From contig CBDIHH010000003.1 of NCBI GenBank assembly GCA_965279095.1, positions 62,001-126,000 on the forward strand: a DNA stretch of 64,000 nucleotides, in the 5' to 3' direction. Below, in pieces: positions 15,299 through 23,806 of this stretch. A model generated the notes under the pieces. The model was given only the letters and a program-made list of their open reading frames with translations. It searched no databases and was not told where the DNA came from. This DNA is from CBDIHH01 sp965279095. GTDB lineage: Bacteria; Pseudomonadota; Alphaproteobacteria; Caulobacterales; Caulobacteraceae. The translations under genes and the position numbers were made by a program. Every line of letters begins with the position of its first letter. The first letter of the stretch is position 1.

Positions 15299-16879
15299 CT
15301 AGGGCCGCGCCAGACCGCCGGCCGCCGACTCGCGGACGAAGGCGTCCCGAAGGTCCCGCTTCATCACCTTGCCCCCGGCGTTGCGCGGCAGGACGTCCAC
15401 GAAGCGCACCGCCCGGGGCGTCTTGAACGAGGCCAGCTCCGACCGGCAGGCGGCGATGATGGCCGCCTCGTCGACAGACGCGCCAGGGTCGGCGACCACA
15501 TAGGCCATCAGGGACTCGCCCCACCGGGCGTCGGGCACGCCGATCACCGCCGCCTCGCGCACCCCCGGCGCCGTCATGATGACGTTCTCGATCTCGCGCG
15601 GGTAGATGTTGACCCCGCCGGAGATGACCAGGTCCTTCTTGCGGTCGACGATGGCGTAGAAGCCCTCGGCGTCGCGGATGGCCATGTCGCCGACCGTGGC
15701 CCAGCCCGCCGCGTCCAGGGTGGCGGCGGTCTCGTCGGGACGCTCGTGGTAGCCGTTGAACAGATAGGGCGACCGGCTGAACAGCTCGCCCACCTCGCCA
15801 TCCGCCACCGGCGCCCCGTCGTCGCCCCGCAGTTCGATCTCGGTGGAGGCGAAGGGGGTGCCCACGCAGTTGCGTTTCAGGCGCTGGAACTGCGGCCGCA
15901 GATTGGTGACGATGCCGGTCTCGGTGGCCCCGTAGCACTCGTGCAGAACGCCCTCGCCGAAATAGTCCAGGGTCGCCAGCTTGACCGGCTCGGGTAGGGC
16001 GGCGGCGTTGCAGATCAGCGCCTTGAGGCGGTGGCCACGGCCCGGGGACGCCGGGTCGGTCGGCAGGTCGAGGATTCGCTGCAGCATGGTGGGCACCACG
16101 AACACGCCGGTGATGGCGCCCGACGCGATCTCGGCGAGCATGGCCTCGGGATCGAAGGCCGGCGCCAAGGTGCAGGTGCCGCCGAAATAGACCGCCCCCA
16201 GGGCGAAGGCCATGCCGGCGCCGTGGGCCATGGGGGCCACCGCATAGAAGTGGTCGTCGGGTCCAAAGCAGCCGTATTCCGCCGCCATGCCGAAACAGGT
16301 CAGCACCCGTGAGCGGTGCGGCAGCAGCACGCCCTTGGGCAGGCCGGTGGTGCCCGAGGTGTAGGGAATGGCGAAGGTCTGCCATTCGGGGAAGGCGGGC
16401 CGCTGGAAGTCGGTGGGGGCCCGGGCCAGGAAGGCCTCATAGGCGTCGTCCAGCACGATCACCTCGATCCCGGGGGGCGTGGCCTGCCGTCCCGTGGCCG
16501 CCAGGATCGGGTGGACGAACACCACCTTCGGCGTGCAGTCGGCCAGGATGTGCGCGATCTCCTTGGCGCCGAGCCGGGGATTCAGCGTCGCCACCGCCAC
16601 GCCGGCGTCCGCCAGGCCGGCGACGATCTCCAGATATTCCAGGCAGTTGGGCGCCAGGATCGCGGCGCGGTCGCCGACCTGCAGGCCCAGTTGCTCGTGG
16701 CCGGCGCCGGCGATCCGGTCCATGCGATCGACCAGCGCGGCATAGGTCAGGCTGCGCCCCTCGCAGATCACGGCGAGCTTGTCCGGCGCGCGGCGGGCTG
16801 CCGAGCGGATGCCGGCGCCGATCGTCAGATGATGGAAGGCGGGCGGCAGGTCGGTCATCGCCGGGGCAGGGCTCGTCAT
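15299..16879 (-). CDS. Acyl-CoA synthetase (AMP-dependent ligase)
   Basis: The 526-residue adenylate-forming enzyme has the AMP motif PYTSGTTGLPKGVLLPHRS (about residue 170), the A5-type YGATETG, GYHERPDETAATLDAAGW, TVGDMAIRDAEGFYAIVDRKKD, ISGGVNIYPREIE and the C-terminal catalytic Lys in NAGGKVMKRDLR. All motifs are intact, so it should activate a carboxylic acid to its CoA thioester. The acid may be a degradation intermediate. It starts two bases after the stop of the amidohydrolase-like gene. A second pair of the same kind exists at 53523-55911. An ATG 21 bases downstream (MTDLPPAF) is an alternative start. Confidence 0.9.
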   Translation of the reverse strand: MTSPAPAMTDLPPAFHHLTIGAGIRSAARRAPDKLAVICEGRSLTYAALVDRMDRIAGAGHEQLGLQVGDRAAILAPNCLEYLEIVAGLADAGVAVATLNPRLGAKEIAHILADCTPKVVFVHPILAATGRQATPPGIEVIVLDDAYEAFLARAPTDFQRPAFPEWQTFAIPYTSGTTGLPKGVLLPHRSRVLTCFGMAAEYGCFGPDDHFYAVAPMAHGAGMAFALGAVYFGGTCTLAPAFDPEAMLAEIASGAITGVFVVPTMLQRILDLPTDPASPGRGHRLKALICNAAALPEPVKLATLDYFGEGVLHECYGATETGIVTNLRPQFQRLKRNCVGTPFASTEIELRGDDGAPVADGEVGELFSRSPYLFNGYHERPDETAATLDAAGWATVGDMAIRDAEGFYAIVDRKKDLVISGGVNIYPREIENVIMTAPGVREAAVIGVPDARWGESLMAYVVADPGASVDEAAIIAACRSELASFKTPRAVRFVDVLPRNAGGKVMKRDLRDAFVRESAAGGLARP

Positions 16880-16881
16880 GC

Positions 16882-17778
16882 CTAGGTCTTGGGCGATGTC
16901 TTGCCCGCGCCGGTCGCCGCGGGGCTGTCCAGCCGGAAGAGCTTCACGGCGTTGTCGCGCATGACCTTGCGATAGGCGTCGGGCCGCAGATTATGCTCGC
17001 CCATCTCGCGCACGCCCCGCTCGGGATCGATGACCGGCCAGTCCGAGCCCCACATGACCTTATCGGCGCCGTAGGTGTTCATGTAGTGGACCAGGGATTT
17101 CTCAAGATGCTTGGGGGCGTAGGCGTCCAGGCCGATGAAGACATTGGCGTGCTTCCAGGCCATGGCGATCATCTCGTCGGCCCAGGGGGTGCCCACGTGG
17201 ATGCCGATCAGCTTCAGTTCCGGAAAATCGATGGCGATCTGGTCCAGCAGGATCGGCCGCGCCACGCTGGGGAGGCGGACATCCTTCTGGTAGATCAGGT
17301 TCTGGCCGACCTGCATCATGATCGGCACGTCCAGCTCACAGCACTTGGCGTAGATCGGATAGTATTGCGCCGCGTCCGGCCGCAGCTTGAACCAGTGCGG
17401 ATAAAGGTGCACCCCCACGAAGCCCAGGTCGCGGACGGCGTGCTCAAGATCGCGCAGTTGCGCCATGCCGCGATAGGGATCGGCGCCGGCCAGGCCCGAG
17501 AAGCGGTCGGGGTATTTTCGGCACCATTTCTCCACCACCTCATAGGGGATCTCGAACGAGCCCTTCATGCGCTGGTCGCCCGCGCGCACCGCGATCAGCA
17601 GGGACCGCTCGATGCCGGCGCGGTCCATCTTGCGCAGATAGTCGTCGATGGAGACGCCGCCGCGCATGGCTTCGGGAAAACGGACCTGTTCGAGGAAGGC
17701 CGCATCGACCCCCGTCTGGCCGCCGGCGACCTCGTCGGGCGTGAACAGGTTGGTGACGATATCGATGGCCTGGACCAA
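16882..17778 (-). CDS. Amidohydrolase-2 family protein lacking the N-terminal HxH
   Basis: The 298-residue TIM-barrel protein follows the amidohydrolase-2 (PF04909) pattern: YLRKMDRAGIERSLLIAV, YPDRFSGLAGADP, LGFVGVHLYPHWF, PIMMQVGQNLIY, DFPELKLIGIHVGTPWADEMI, ANVFIGLDAYAP and KVMWGSDWPVIDP. The strand-1 metal motif HxH is absent; the sequence reads IDIVTNLFTPDE. The strand-8 Asp (GSDWP) is kept. The frame closes at a TGA just upstream of the TTG start at 17778, so no longer N-terminus is possible. It may be a hydrolase, decarboxylase or hydratase with an altered metal site. It is the first gene of an operon with an acyl-CoA synthetase; a close paralogue is at 55057. Confidence 0.8.
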   Translation of the reverse strand: MVQAIDIVTNLFTPDEVAGGQTGVDAAFLEQVRFPEAMRGGVSIDDYLRKMDRAGIERSLLIAVRAGDQRMKGSFEIPYEVVEKWCRKYPDRFSGLAGADPYRGMAQLRDLEHAVRDLGFVGVHLYPHWFKLRPDAAQYYPIYAKCCELDVPIMMQVGQNLIYQKDVRLPSVARPILLDQIAIDFPELKLIGIHVGTPWADEMIAMAWKHANVFIGLDAYAPKHLEKSLVHYMNTYGADKVMWGSDWPVIDPERGVREMGEHNLRPDAYRKVMRDNAVKLFRLDSPAATGAGKTSPKT

Positions 17779-17839
17779 GCCTCAACTCCCTGGGGTGGCG
17801 ACGCCCGCAGGCGCGAAGGTTCTGCTAGGGGTGAAGTCC

Positions 17840-17871
17840 AAGCCCCCATCTGTCAAGAGATACCGGATATC
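17840..17871 (-). promoter_or_regulatory. Possible promoter/operator of the amidohydrolase-ligase operon
   Basis: In the 121-bp gap between the IclR gene and the operon start, the minus strand holds TTGACA (17856-17851). Just upstream is the imperfect palindrome GATATCCGGTATC (17871-17859). A clear -10 box is not visible. The palindrome is a candidate operator for the adjacent IclR protein. Confidence 0.3.
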
Positions 17872-17899
17872 ACTGTTACAGAAACCGCCAATCCGGTTT

Positions 17900-18682
17900 T
17901 CAGCCGGCGCGAGGCTTCGCTGGGCCCCTTGGCGCCGCGCGACGGCTGGTCTTGACGAACTCCAGCAAGCGTTCGGCGATCTCGGTTTCACGCTCACGGA
18001 CGCGCTCGCTGGGGCCGCCGACGCTGAGCACCAGCGGACGCGGGGCGATCTGCGGCGGCAGGGCGACGGCGACGCCGCCGGTCTGGGCCAGGACCCCGTC
18101 ATAGGCCACCGCATAGCCGGCCTGCCGGGCCTGCCGGACCTCCTTTTGCAGGGCCGTGGCGCTGAAGGCGCGACCCGCCTCGGCCGCCGCATCGGCCATG
18201 CGGTGCGAGAGGGCGCTGAAAGTCGCGCTGGGCAGGGTGGACAGATAGGCGTTGCCGATGGCGGAGCCGGGCATCCACAGCCGCTGGCCAGTGGCGAGAA
18301 AGAGGGTGATCGGGTTGAGGCCCTGGGCCACGTGGAGCACCTCGACCGTCAAGTCGCTGGGCGTGGACAGCAGCACCGTCTCGCCGATGCTGTCGCGCAG
18401 TTCGTCGACCCGGGCCAGGAAGGCCTCGTCGGGGAACCAGCTATGGAGGATCCAGGCATTCAGTTCGGCGAAGCGAACCGTCGGGAAATAGGTGTTCATG
18501 CGGCGGTCGATGATCAGGACCCCCAGGTCCACCAGCGCCCGCAGCAGGCTGCCGACGCTCGACTTGGGGGCCGCCAGGGCCTCGGCGATCTCAGTGCTGG
18601 TCAGCGGCCGCTGCTCCGCGGCGAAAAGCTCCAGCAGTTGCAAGAACCGCCGGATCGACCGGGTGACGTCCGGAGCCTGCAT
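17900..18682 (-). CDS. IclR family transcriptional regulator
   Basis: The 260-residue regulator has an N-terminal winged helix (SIRRFLQLLELFAAEQRPLTSTEIAEALAAPKSSVGSLLRALVDLG in pieces, ~10-65) and a C-terminal IclR effector domain (LRDSIGETVLLSTPS, LEVLHVAQGLNP-like region, ATGQRLWMPGSAIGNAYLS, GYAVAYDGVLAQTGGVAVALPP). The ATG at 18682 is preceded by GGAGG, so the longer TTG start upstream is not used. It is encoded upstream of, and in line with, the amidohydrolase/ligase/MFS operon and probably controls it. Effector unknown, presumably an aromatic or small carboxylic acid as usual for the family. Confidence 0.85.
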   Translation of the reverse strand: MQAPDVTRSIRRFLQLLELFAAEQRPLTSTEIAEALAAPKSSVGSLLRALVDLGVLIIDRRMNTYFPTVRFAELNAWILHSWFPDEAFLARVDELRDSIGETVLLSTPSDLTVEVLHVAQGLNPITLFLATGQRLWMPGSAIGNAYLSTLPSATFSALSHRMADAAAEAGRAFSATALQKEVRQARQAGYAVAYDGVLAQTGGVAVALPPQIAPRPLVLSVGGPSERVRERETEIAERLLEFVKTSRRAAPRGPAKPRAG

Positions 18683-18849
18683 CAACCCTCCCGCACGATC
18701 TTGCGCCGAATACGGCAAGACAGCCCCTACAGAATGCCGAGGGGGAATGCAAAGCGCCCCTGGTCGCAGGCGCGGACAGCTTTGCGCATGACCGCAGACT
18801 GGCTATGGTCCGGGCATCGCGCCTCCCAACGGAGCGCCAGGAGCGGCCC

Positions 18850-19572
18850 ATGACCGAGGTCCACTACAGCGGCAAGATCGCCCTGATCAGCGAAATCCCC
18901 GGCCAGGCCGGCAAGGACATCGGCTGGGAGACCTGGGACGTAAGCCTGCACGCGGACGGGCTGCGCGCCCTGCGGGCGAGGTGCGTGCTGACCGACGACC
19001 CGCCGGTGTTCCGCGACATCCTGCAGTCGGTGGACAAGGACTATCATCCCCACGACGGCTTCGCGCGCATCGTGGTGGACGGCAAGTTCCGCGGTTCGGC
19101 CTGGTATAATTTCTCGGACACCCTCGCCGAATGCGAGGCGCTGACGGCGGGCGAGGGCCGGCTCAGCCAGACCTTCCCCATCAGCCGCGCCATGCGCGGC
19201 TTCGGCACTCATTCGCTGCAGTCGGACGCCTGGCTGCTGGCCCGCTACGACTACAGCAAGGGCCCCGGCCGCCAGCGTTTCCTGAACAACCTGATGACCA
19301 CCACCAACCATCGCGGCGCCACCGGCCCGATGTTCATGACCACCAACAGCAGCCTGGAATATGTCGGGAAGCAATCGGTGACCGTGCCGGCAGGAACCTT
19401 CGACTGCCACCACCTGCGCTTCGTCGAGACCAGCCACGACCATCCGCCCTACGACATGTTCGTCACCGCCGACGACCACTTCATCTTCGTCAAGGGCGTG
19501 CTGGGCGGCCCCAACGCGCAGCGCTACGAGCTGACCGAACTCACTCAACCGGCGCCCTTCAGTCGAGGGTGA
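18850..19572 (+). CDS. Hypothetical protein, possibly DUF3108-like
   Basis: The 240-residue soluble protein has no signal peptide. It has a beta-rich pattern (WETWDVSLHADGLRALRARCVLTD, ARIVVDGKFRGSAWYNFSD) and a C-terminal part, SSLEYVGKQSVTVPAGTFDCHHLRFVE followed by YDMFVTADDHFIFVKGV, that resembles the VPAGxFxxxxL segment of DUF3108-type proteins. AGGAG sits before the ATG at 18850; a GTG 45 bases upstream adds a random-looking stretch. It converges with the solute-binding protein gene, and the two 3' ends overlap by 14 bp. It may handle a hydrophobic ligand, which is a guess. Confidence 0.65.
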   Translation: MTEVHYSGKIALISEIPGQAGKDIGWETWDVSLHADGLRALRARCVLTDDPPVFRDILQSVDKDYHPHDGFARIVVDGKFRGSAWYNFSDTLAECEALTAGEGRLSQTFPISRAMRGFGTHSLQSDAWLLARYDYSKGPGRQRFLNNLMTTTNHRGATGPMFMTTNSSLEYVGKQSVTVPAGTFDCHHLRFVETSHDHPPYDMFVTADDHFIFVKGVLGGPNAQRYELTELTQPAPFSRG

Positions 19573-21019
19573 CGTCCAGCCAGTCGGCCCAACCGGCGCC
19601 GCAGGCGTTCATGCGCAGTCCCTTGACCCGCGGGCTGACCAGCCAGGCCAGGCTCGGCTGCCAGATGGGGATGGCGGCGACGTCGTCCATGGCGATGCGC
19701 GAGCCTTGGCGCAGCAGGGCCTCGCGCCGGCCGGGGTCCAGTTCCGCCTGGCTGGCGTCATAGACCGACTGGAACCGCGGGTTGTCGTAGGTGCGCAGGT
19801 GGTCAGGCAGGGCGCTGCTGAACTTGTCGAGCCCGAAGTCGGCGTCGAGCCCCGGTCCATACTGGTTTCCCGCGCCGATCAGATCGCTGCGGGGCGGGTC
19901 GTTGGCGGTCATCATGCCCAGGTAGGTGCGCATGTCGACGTAGTTGGCCTCGGTGCGGATGCCCACGGCGTTGAGGGCCCGGATGGCGTGCTCCGCCCAC
20001 GGACGGATCACCGCCGAGGCCTCCAGCACATCCATCCGCAAGGTCCCGGCATAGCCCACCTCGGCGGCCAGGCGCCGGGCCCGGTCGGGGTCGGTCTCGA
20101 AGGGCGGCAGGTCGGGGTCGAAGCCGAAACAGTCGGGGCCCACCACCTGGTTGGCGGGAGTCCCGTGGCCGCGATAGGCCTCGTCGATGATGGCCTGCTG
20201 GTCGATGGCCAGGGCCATGGCCTTGCGGAAACGCCAGTCGTCGAAGGGCGCCTTGCGGGTGTCGTAGCGGATGGTGTGGATGTTGGCCTGGGCGTGACGC
20301 TGCAGCACCATGCCGCCGGCCACCGCGCGCTCGGTGGCCGCCTCGGTCAGGTAGCCGAGATGGGCCTCGCCCGAGGCGAAGGCGGCCTCCAGGGCGTCGG
20401 GGGCGTAGAAGCGCATCTCCAGGGCGGCGATCTTCGGGCGTCCCCGCCAGCTGCGCGGGTTGATCTCCAGCCGCACCCGTCCCCCCGGCTCGAACTGCGC
20501 GATCCGGTAGGGACCTGTGCCGGCGCCCGGCGGCGGGCACAGGCCGAACTCGCCGCCGTCGTCGGCCTCCATGGGGTCGGCGATGACCACTTGCACGGCC
20601 CGCCGTGGCCAGACCATGTCCGGCCGGTGGGTGTGAAAGCGCAGGGTAAGATCATCGACGACGTCTGCCCCGGCATAGGTCGACAGACGCGCGGCGCCGG
20701 CGAAGTTCCGGTTGCGGGCCATGCGGTCGAAATTCCACTTCACGGCCGCGGCGGTCACGGGGCGGCCGTTGCCGAAGACCAGCCCCGGGCGCAGGACGAA
20801 TTCCCAGGTCGTGGCGTCCAGGGGCCGGTAGGATTGCGCCAGCCGGCATTCCAGACCCCCGGTCTCGAAGTCGGGGACCAGCAGGCTGTCGAAGGTCACG
20901 CGGGTCAGGAAGTCGTTGGGCAGGACCTGGTCGTGCGGGTCGGCCTTGGGCGGCACGCCGACCATGCCGTAAACCAGGGTGTTCGCCGAAGGGGCGTCCT
21001 TCCCTGATAGAGCGCCCAC
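19559..21019 (-). CDS. ABC-type substrate-binding protein, family 5, without signal peptide
   Basis: The 486-residue protein matches SBP_bac_5 proteins of peptide/nickel/oligosaccharide ABC systems: LVPDFETGGLECRLAQSYRPLDATTWEFVLRPGLVF in pieces, GRPVTAAAVKWNFDRM, GTGPYRIAQFEPGG, FRKAMALAIDQQAIID and WRFRKAM-type helix, and a C-terminal VSPRVKGLRMN. It starts at a GTG (21019) directly after the preceding gene and has no signal peptide or lipobox, which is odd for a periplasmic receptor. No permease or ATPase gene is nearby. It may act in the cytoplasm, or its N-terminus was lost. It is the last gene of a five-gene leftward operon. Confidence 0.8.
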   Translation of the reverse strand: MGALSGKDAPSANTLVYGMVGVPPKADPHDQVLPNDFLTRVTFDSLLVPDFETGGLECRLAQSYRPLDATTWEFVLRPGLVFGNGRPVTAAAVKWNFDRMARNRNFAGAARLSTYAGADVVDDLTLRFHTHRPDMVWPRRAVQVVIADPMEADDGGEFGLCPPPGAGTGPYRIAQFEPGGRVRLEINPRSWRGRPKIAALEMRFYAPDALEAAFASGEAHLGYLTEAATERAVAGGMVLQRHAQANIHTIRYDTRKAPFDDWRFRKAMALAIDQQAIIDEAYRGHGTPANQVVGPDCFGFDPDLPPFETDPDRARRLAAEVGYAGTLRMDVLEASAVIRPWAEHAIRALNAVGIRTEANYVDMRTYLGMMTANDPPRSDLIGAGNQYGPGLDADFGLDKFSSALPDHLRTYDNPRFQSVYDASQAELDPGRREALLRQGSRIAMDDVAAIPIWQPSLAWLVSPRVKGLRMNACGAGWADWLDVTLD

Positions 21020-21023
21020 CGCC

Positions 21024-21575
21024 CTAGACCCGCACTTCGAGGATCACGCCTAATCGCCGGGCCATGTCCTTCTTGTCGAGATCGGGACTTTGGCCCTCCC
21101 CTTCGACGACGGCGTCGACCATCAGGCCATCGGTAGCCTCGCGACGCAGGACCACCGCCACCTGGGTGGCATCGACGACGGCGAACGGGAATTCATGCCA
21201 GGTCCCCAAATGCATCTGCAGCCCGGCCTGGCCGTCGAAGAGGAAGGCGCGGGCTTGGTCCAGGTCCGGCAGGTCGGTGTCGGTGGGCGGGGCCAGCACC
21301 ACCACGAACGGCCGGCCGCCCAGGGGCAGGAAGACCTGGGTGTGCTTGAAGTGGCGCTCCATATGGGTGACCCGCATGGGACGGCGGTCGATGGAGGCGA
21401 CGGTGATCTCGGTCTCGTCCTCGGCGGCGAAGCCTTCAGGGCGATACAGACGCACCTTGCCTTCATAGAAGGCGGTGGGGAGCGGCGCCTTGCCGAGGTT
21501 GGCGCCGAGCAGTTCTCCGAACGGGGCGATGGCCTCTGCGGTCACGGGTTCGACGGTCAGGTCTCGGGTCTGCAT
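21024..21575 (-). CDS. Ureidoglycolate lyase (AllA) family protein
   Basis: The 183-residue protein shows the AllA/PF04115 fold signature: MERHFKHTQVFLPLGGRPFVVVLAPP, a DLDQARAFLFDGQAGLQMHLGTWHEFPFAV segment (in two strands) and a C-terminal charged tail. AllA releases glyoxylate and urea from ureidoglycolate, but many family members in catabolic clusters act on other substrates, and no other purine-breakdown gene is present here. Gaps to the neighbours are 4 and 9 bp, so it is co-transcribed with a luciferase-like monooxygenase and the solute-binding protein. A cupin-like lyase role in the same pathway is inferred. Confidence 0.8.
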   Translation of the reverse strand: MQTRDLTVEPVTAEAIAPFGELLGANLGKAPLPTAFYEGKVRLYRPEGFAAEDETEITVASIDRRPMRVTHMERHFKHTQVFLPLGGRPFVVVLAPPTDTDLPDLDQARAFLFDGQAGLQMHLGTWHEFPFAVVDATQVAVVLRREATDGLMVDAVVEGEGQSPDLDKKDMARRLGVILEVRV

Positions 21576-21584
21576 GGGTCGTCC

Positions 21585-22667
21585 TTAGACAGAGGCCTGG
21601 GCGCGCAGGCCCTCGCGCCGCACGGGGGCGACCTGGCCGTCCAGATCCCGCAGCCGGGGAGCCACGGACGACATGAACAGCGCCAACATGGCGTCCACCC
21701 GGTCGGGCGTCACGATGTCCCGGCCCGCCACCACCAGCAGGTCGCCGAACCCGCCGACCGTCTCGTGGAATTGACGCAACCGCGCCGCCACCGTGGCGGG
21801 CGATCCGATGATGATATTGCCGCCGTCGATCATCTTGCGAAACATATCGGCGGGTCGAGCCTGGTCTGCCACCAGTTGTTGAGTGGCCGGCGCCAGGTGG
21901 ATGGAATTGTAGGCGATCATCCGCAGATAGCCCTGCTCGGCGTCGGCGAAGGCCTTGGCGTCGGTGTCGGCCACGTAGATGCAACGCGCGACGGTCAGGT
22001 TCTGCCGTTGCGGGGATCGAGAGGCCTTGGCGCAGGCGCTGTCGAAATTGGCCGCGATCTCGGCGACTTTTTCATCGCTGTGCGACCAGGTCGTCAGCAG
22101 CCGAAAATCCTGCTCGGCCGCCATCTCCAGCAGCACGCCGCGCGCGGTGGCCACGGCCACGGGGATATGTGTCTGGCGCGGCTTCGGATAGATGTCGATG
22201 CTCCGGCCAGACCAGAAGCGGCCGGCGAAATCGAACGGCTCCGGCTCGTACCAGCACCGTCGGATCAGCCCGATGGCTTCGACGGTGAGGGCTTCCGCAT
22301 CCGCCGGATCGATGCCCCACTGGCCGTAGTTGGTCACCGGCGGCCCGACTCCGAAGCCGAAGTTGTAGCGCCCTTCGCACAGCAGGTCGCACACGGCCCC
22401 TTCGATCGCCATCATCTGGGGGGGGTAGAGCGCAATACGGCGAACCGCTGCGCCGAATCGAATGCGATGGGTCAGGGCCGCCGCCTTGGCGATCAGGAGT
22501 TCGGGCGCGGGGACGGCGTTTGGCAACCAGTGTTGCCCCGTATGCTCGCTGATCCAGACCTCGTCATACCCAAGCCTGTCCGCCAACACGATCTCGCGCA
22601 GGTCGTCATCATAGCTACGCTCGGGCTGGTCCAGGCGTTGGCCATTCGAGAAGATGCCGAAGTTCAT
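21585..22667 (-). CDS. Luciferase-like flavin-dependent monooxygenase
   Basis: The 360-residue protein is a bacterial luciferase-like (LLM) TIM-barrel oxidoreductase. It has LADRLGYDEVWISEHTGQHW, IRFGAAVRRIALYPPQMMAIEGAVCDLLCEGRYNFGFGVG (split over strands), IYPKPRQTHIPVAVATARG and AARLRQFHETVGGFGDLLVVAG. These enzymes use FMNH2 or F420H2 to oxygenate or dehydrogenate ketones, terpenes or N-heterocycles. No flavin reductase is encoded next to it. The ATG at 22667 is followed by typical MNFGIFSNGQ. It is the third gene of the operon, after two LigJ-like amidohydrolases with a 158-bp gap; a second LLM lies at 42566. Confidence 0.87.
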   Translation of the reverse strand: MNFGIFSNGQRLDQPERSYDDDLREIVLADRLGYDEVWISEHTGQHWLPNAVPAPELLIAKAAALTHRIRFGAAVRRIALYPPQMMAIEGAVCDLLCEGRYNFGFGVGPPVTNYGQWGIDPADAEALTVEAIGLIRRCWYEPEPFDFAGRFWSGRSIDIYPKPRQTHIPVAVATARGVLLEMAAEQDFRLLTTWSHSDEKVAEIAANFDSACAKASRSPQRQNLTVARCIYVADTDAKAFADAEQGYLRMIAYNSIHLAPATQQLVADQARPADMFRKMIDGGNIIIGSPATVAARLRQFHETVGGFGDLLVVAGRDIVTPDRVDAMLALFMSSVAPRLRDLDGQVAPVRREGLRAQASV

Positions 22668-22825
22668 TGACGGGCTCCATTAGACGCCAGCCCATGCCGG
22701 CATGAGCGTGGATCAGTCCTCATCGGGCGCGCCGCTCGAGGCCTTGACGCCGTCGTCATGGTGACCTGCCGCGCCCCGCGCACAAGACAACCCGTCCCCA
22801 GGTGACCACGGGACGGCCAGCGCGC

Positions 22826-23806
22826 TCAAAGCCTGCTGAAGACCTGGCGAGCGTTGCCTTCGAAGATCGCGCTGCGCTGCGCGGCCGTGAGCCAGGACAC
22901 ACCCTCGACGAGGGGGATCAGCTGGTCGAAGGGCCGGCCCGTCCTGGGGTCGGTGGTGCTGGCCGCGCCCGGCTCGGTCGTGCCGTAGAGGCACCTGTCC
23001 GGCCCGCAGACCTGCAACAGCAGGTCCATGGCCTCGGGCGAATGCACCACCGTGTCGAACCACAGCCGACGCAGCTGCTCGTCGAAGCTGTCGGCATCTC
23101 CCCGCCGGAGGCATCGCGCGCGCCAGCGGCCCACCTGGTACGGGATGCTCCCGGCGCCATAGGTGATCACCAGCTTCAGTCGCGGAAAGCGCTCGAACAG
23201 CGCGCGGTTCTCCAGCAGGGACAGGACGGCGATGCTGGACTCGGTGATGTAGTGGGTGCGGTAGGTCTGCCGCGGCTGGCGCGTGGCCCCGCCCACGATG
23301 AGCGCAGGCATGTCCAGCGCCTCGAGCCGCGCATACAGGGGATACCAGTAGGGATCGCCCATGCCCGGCGATCGAACCAGCCCTTCGGACGGATCCGGAT
23401 TGAGCATCACCCCGACGAAGCCGAGCTCTTCCGCGCAGCGCTCCAACTCCGCGAAGCAGGCGTCGATCGGCCCGTCGATGGGCTGCGGCAGGCCGCCGAT
23501 CCCGCGCAGGCGGGTCGGGTGCTGGCGGCACTGGGCGGCGATGACGTCATTGCACATGCGGGTCCAGCGCTGGACCATCTGCGCGGGCTTCTCCGCCAGC
23601 ATCGTGTGGTAAGGCCGCGGCGCGATCAGGCGCACATCGACACCGGATCGGTCCATGATCCTGACGGTCTCGTCGCCGTATCGGGAGACCGCGGCGGGAT
23701 CCGGCGGCCGGGCGGAGTCGCCCCAGCCGCGCTCGGCGAGCAGATTGGCCTTCTGCCGGTAGAGGTCGCTGGAGCCCAGCACATAGGCGTGGCAGTCGAT
23801 GATCAT
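22826..23806 (-). CDS. LigJ-like amidohydrolase with altered metal ligands
   Basis: The 326-residue protein resembles 4-oxalomesaconate hydratase (LigJ) and related amidohydrolase-2 proteins: MIIDCHAYVLGSSDLYRQKA, MCNDVIAAQCRQHPTRLRGIGGLPQ, LGFVGVMLNPDP, TYRTHYITESSIAV, YGAGSIPYQVGRWRAR and a final NARQVF. The usual HxH of strand 1 reads HAY, and the strand-8 acidic region reads YGTTEPGA where the neighbour has FGSDRPGA, so the metal site is not standard. It overlaps the stop of the neighbouring paralogue (ATGA). The two probably arose by duplication and may form a hetero-oligomer or act on successive intermediates. Confidence 0.8.
   Translation of the reverse strand: MIIDCHAYVLGSSDLYRQKANLLAERGWGDSARPPDPAAVSRYGDETVRIMDRSGVDVRLIAPRPYHTMLAEKPAQMVQRWTRMCNDVIAAQCRQHPTRLRGIGGLPQPIDGPIDACFAELERCAEELGFVGVMLNPDPSEGLVRSPGMGDPYWYPLYARLEALDMPALIVGGATRQPRQTYRTHYITESSIAVLSLLENRALFERFPRLKLVITYGAGSIPYQVGRWRARCLRRGDADSFDEQLRRLWFDTVVHSPEAMDLLLQVCGPDRCLYGTTEPGAASTTDPRTGRPFDQLIPLVEGVSWLTAAQRSAIFEGNARQVFSRL

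Noticed and set aside
21024..21575. Purine/allantoin degradation pathway
   Set aside because: Only one AllA-like gene is present; no allantoinase, allantoate amidohydrolase or ureidoglycine genes are near, so the pathway is not supported.
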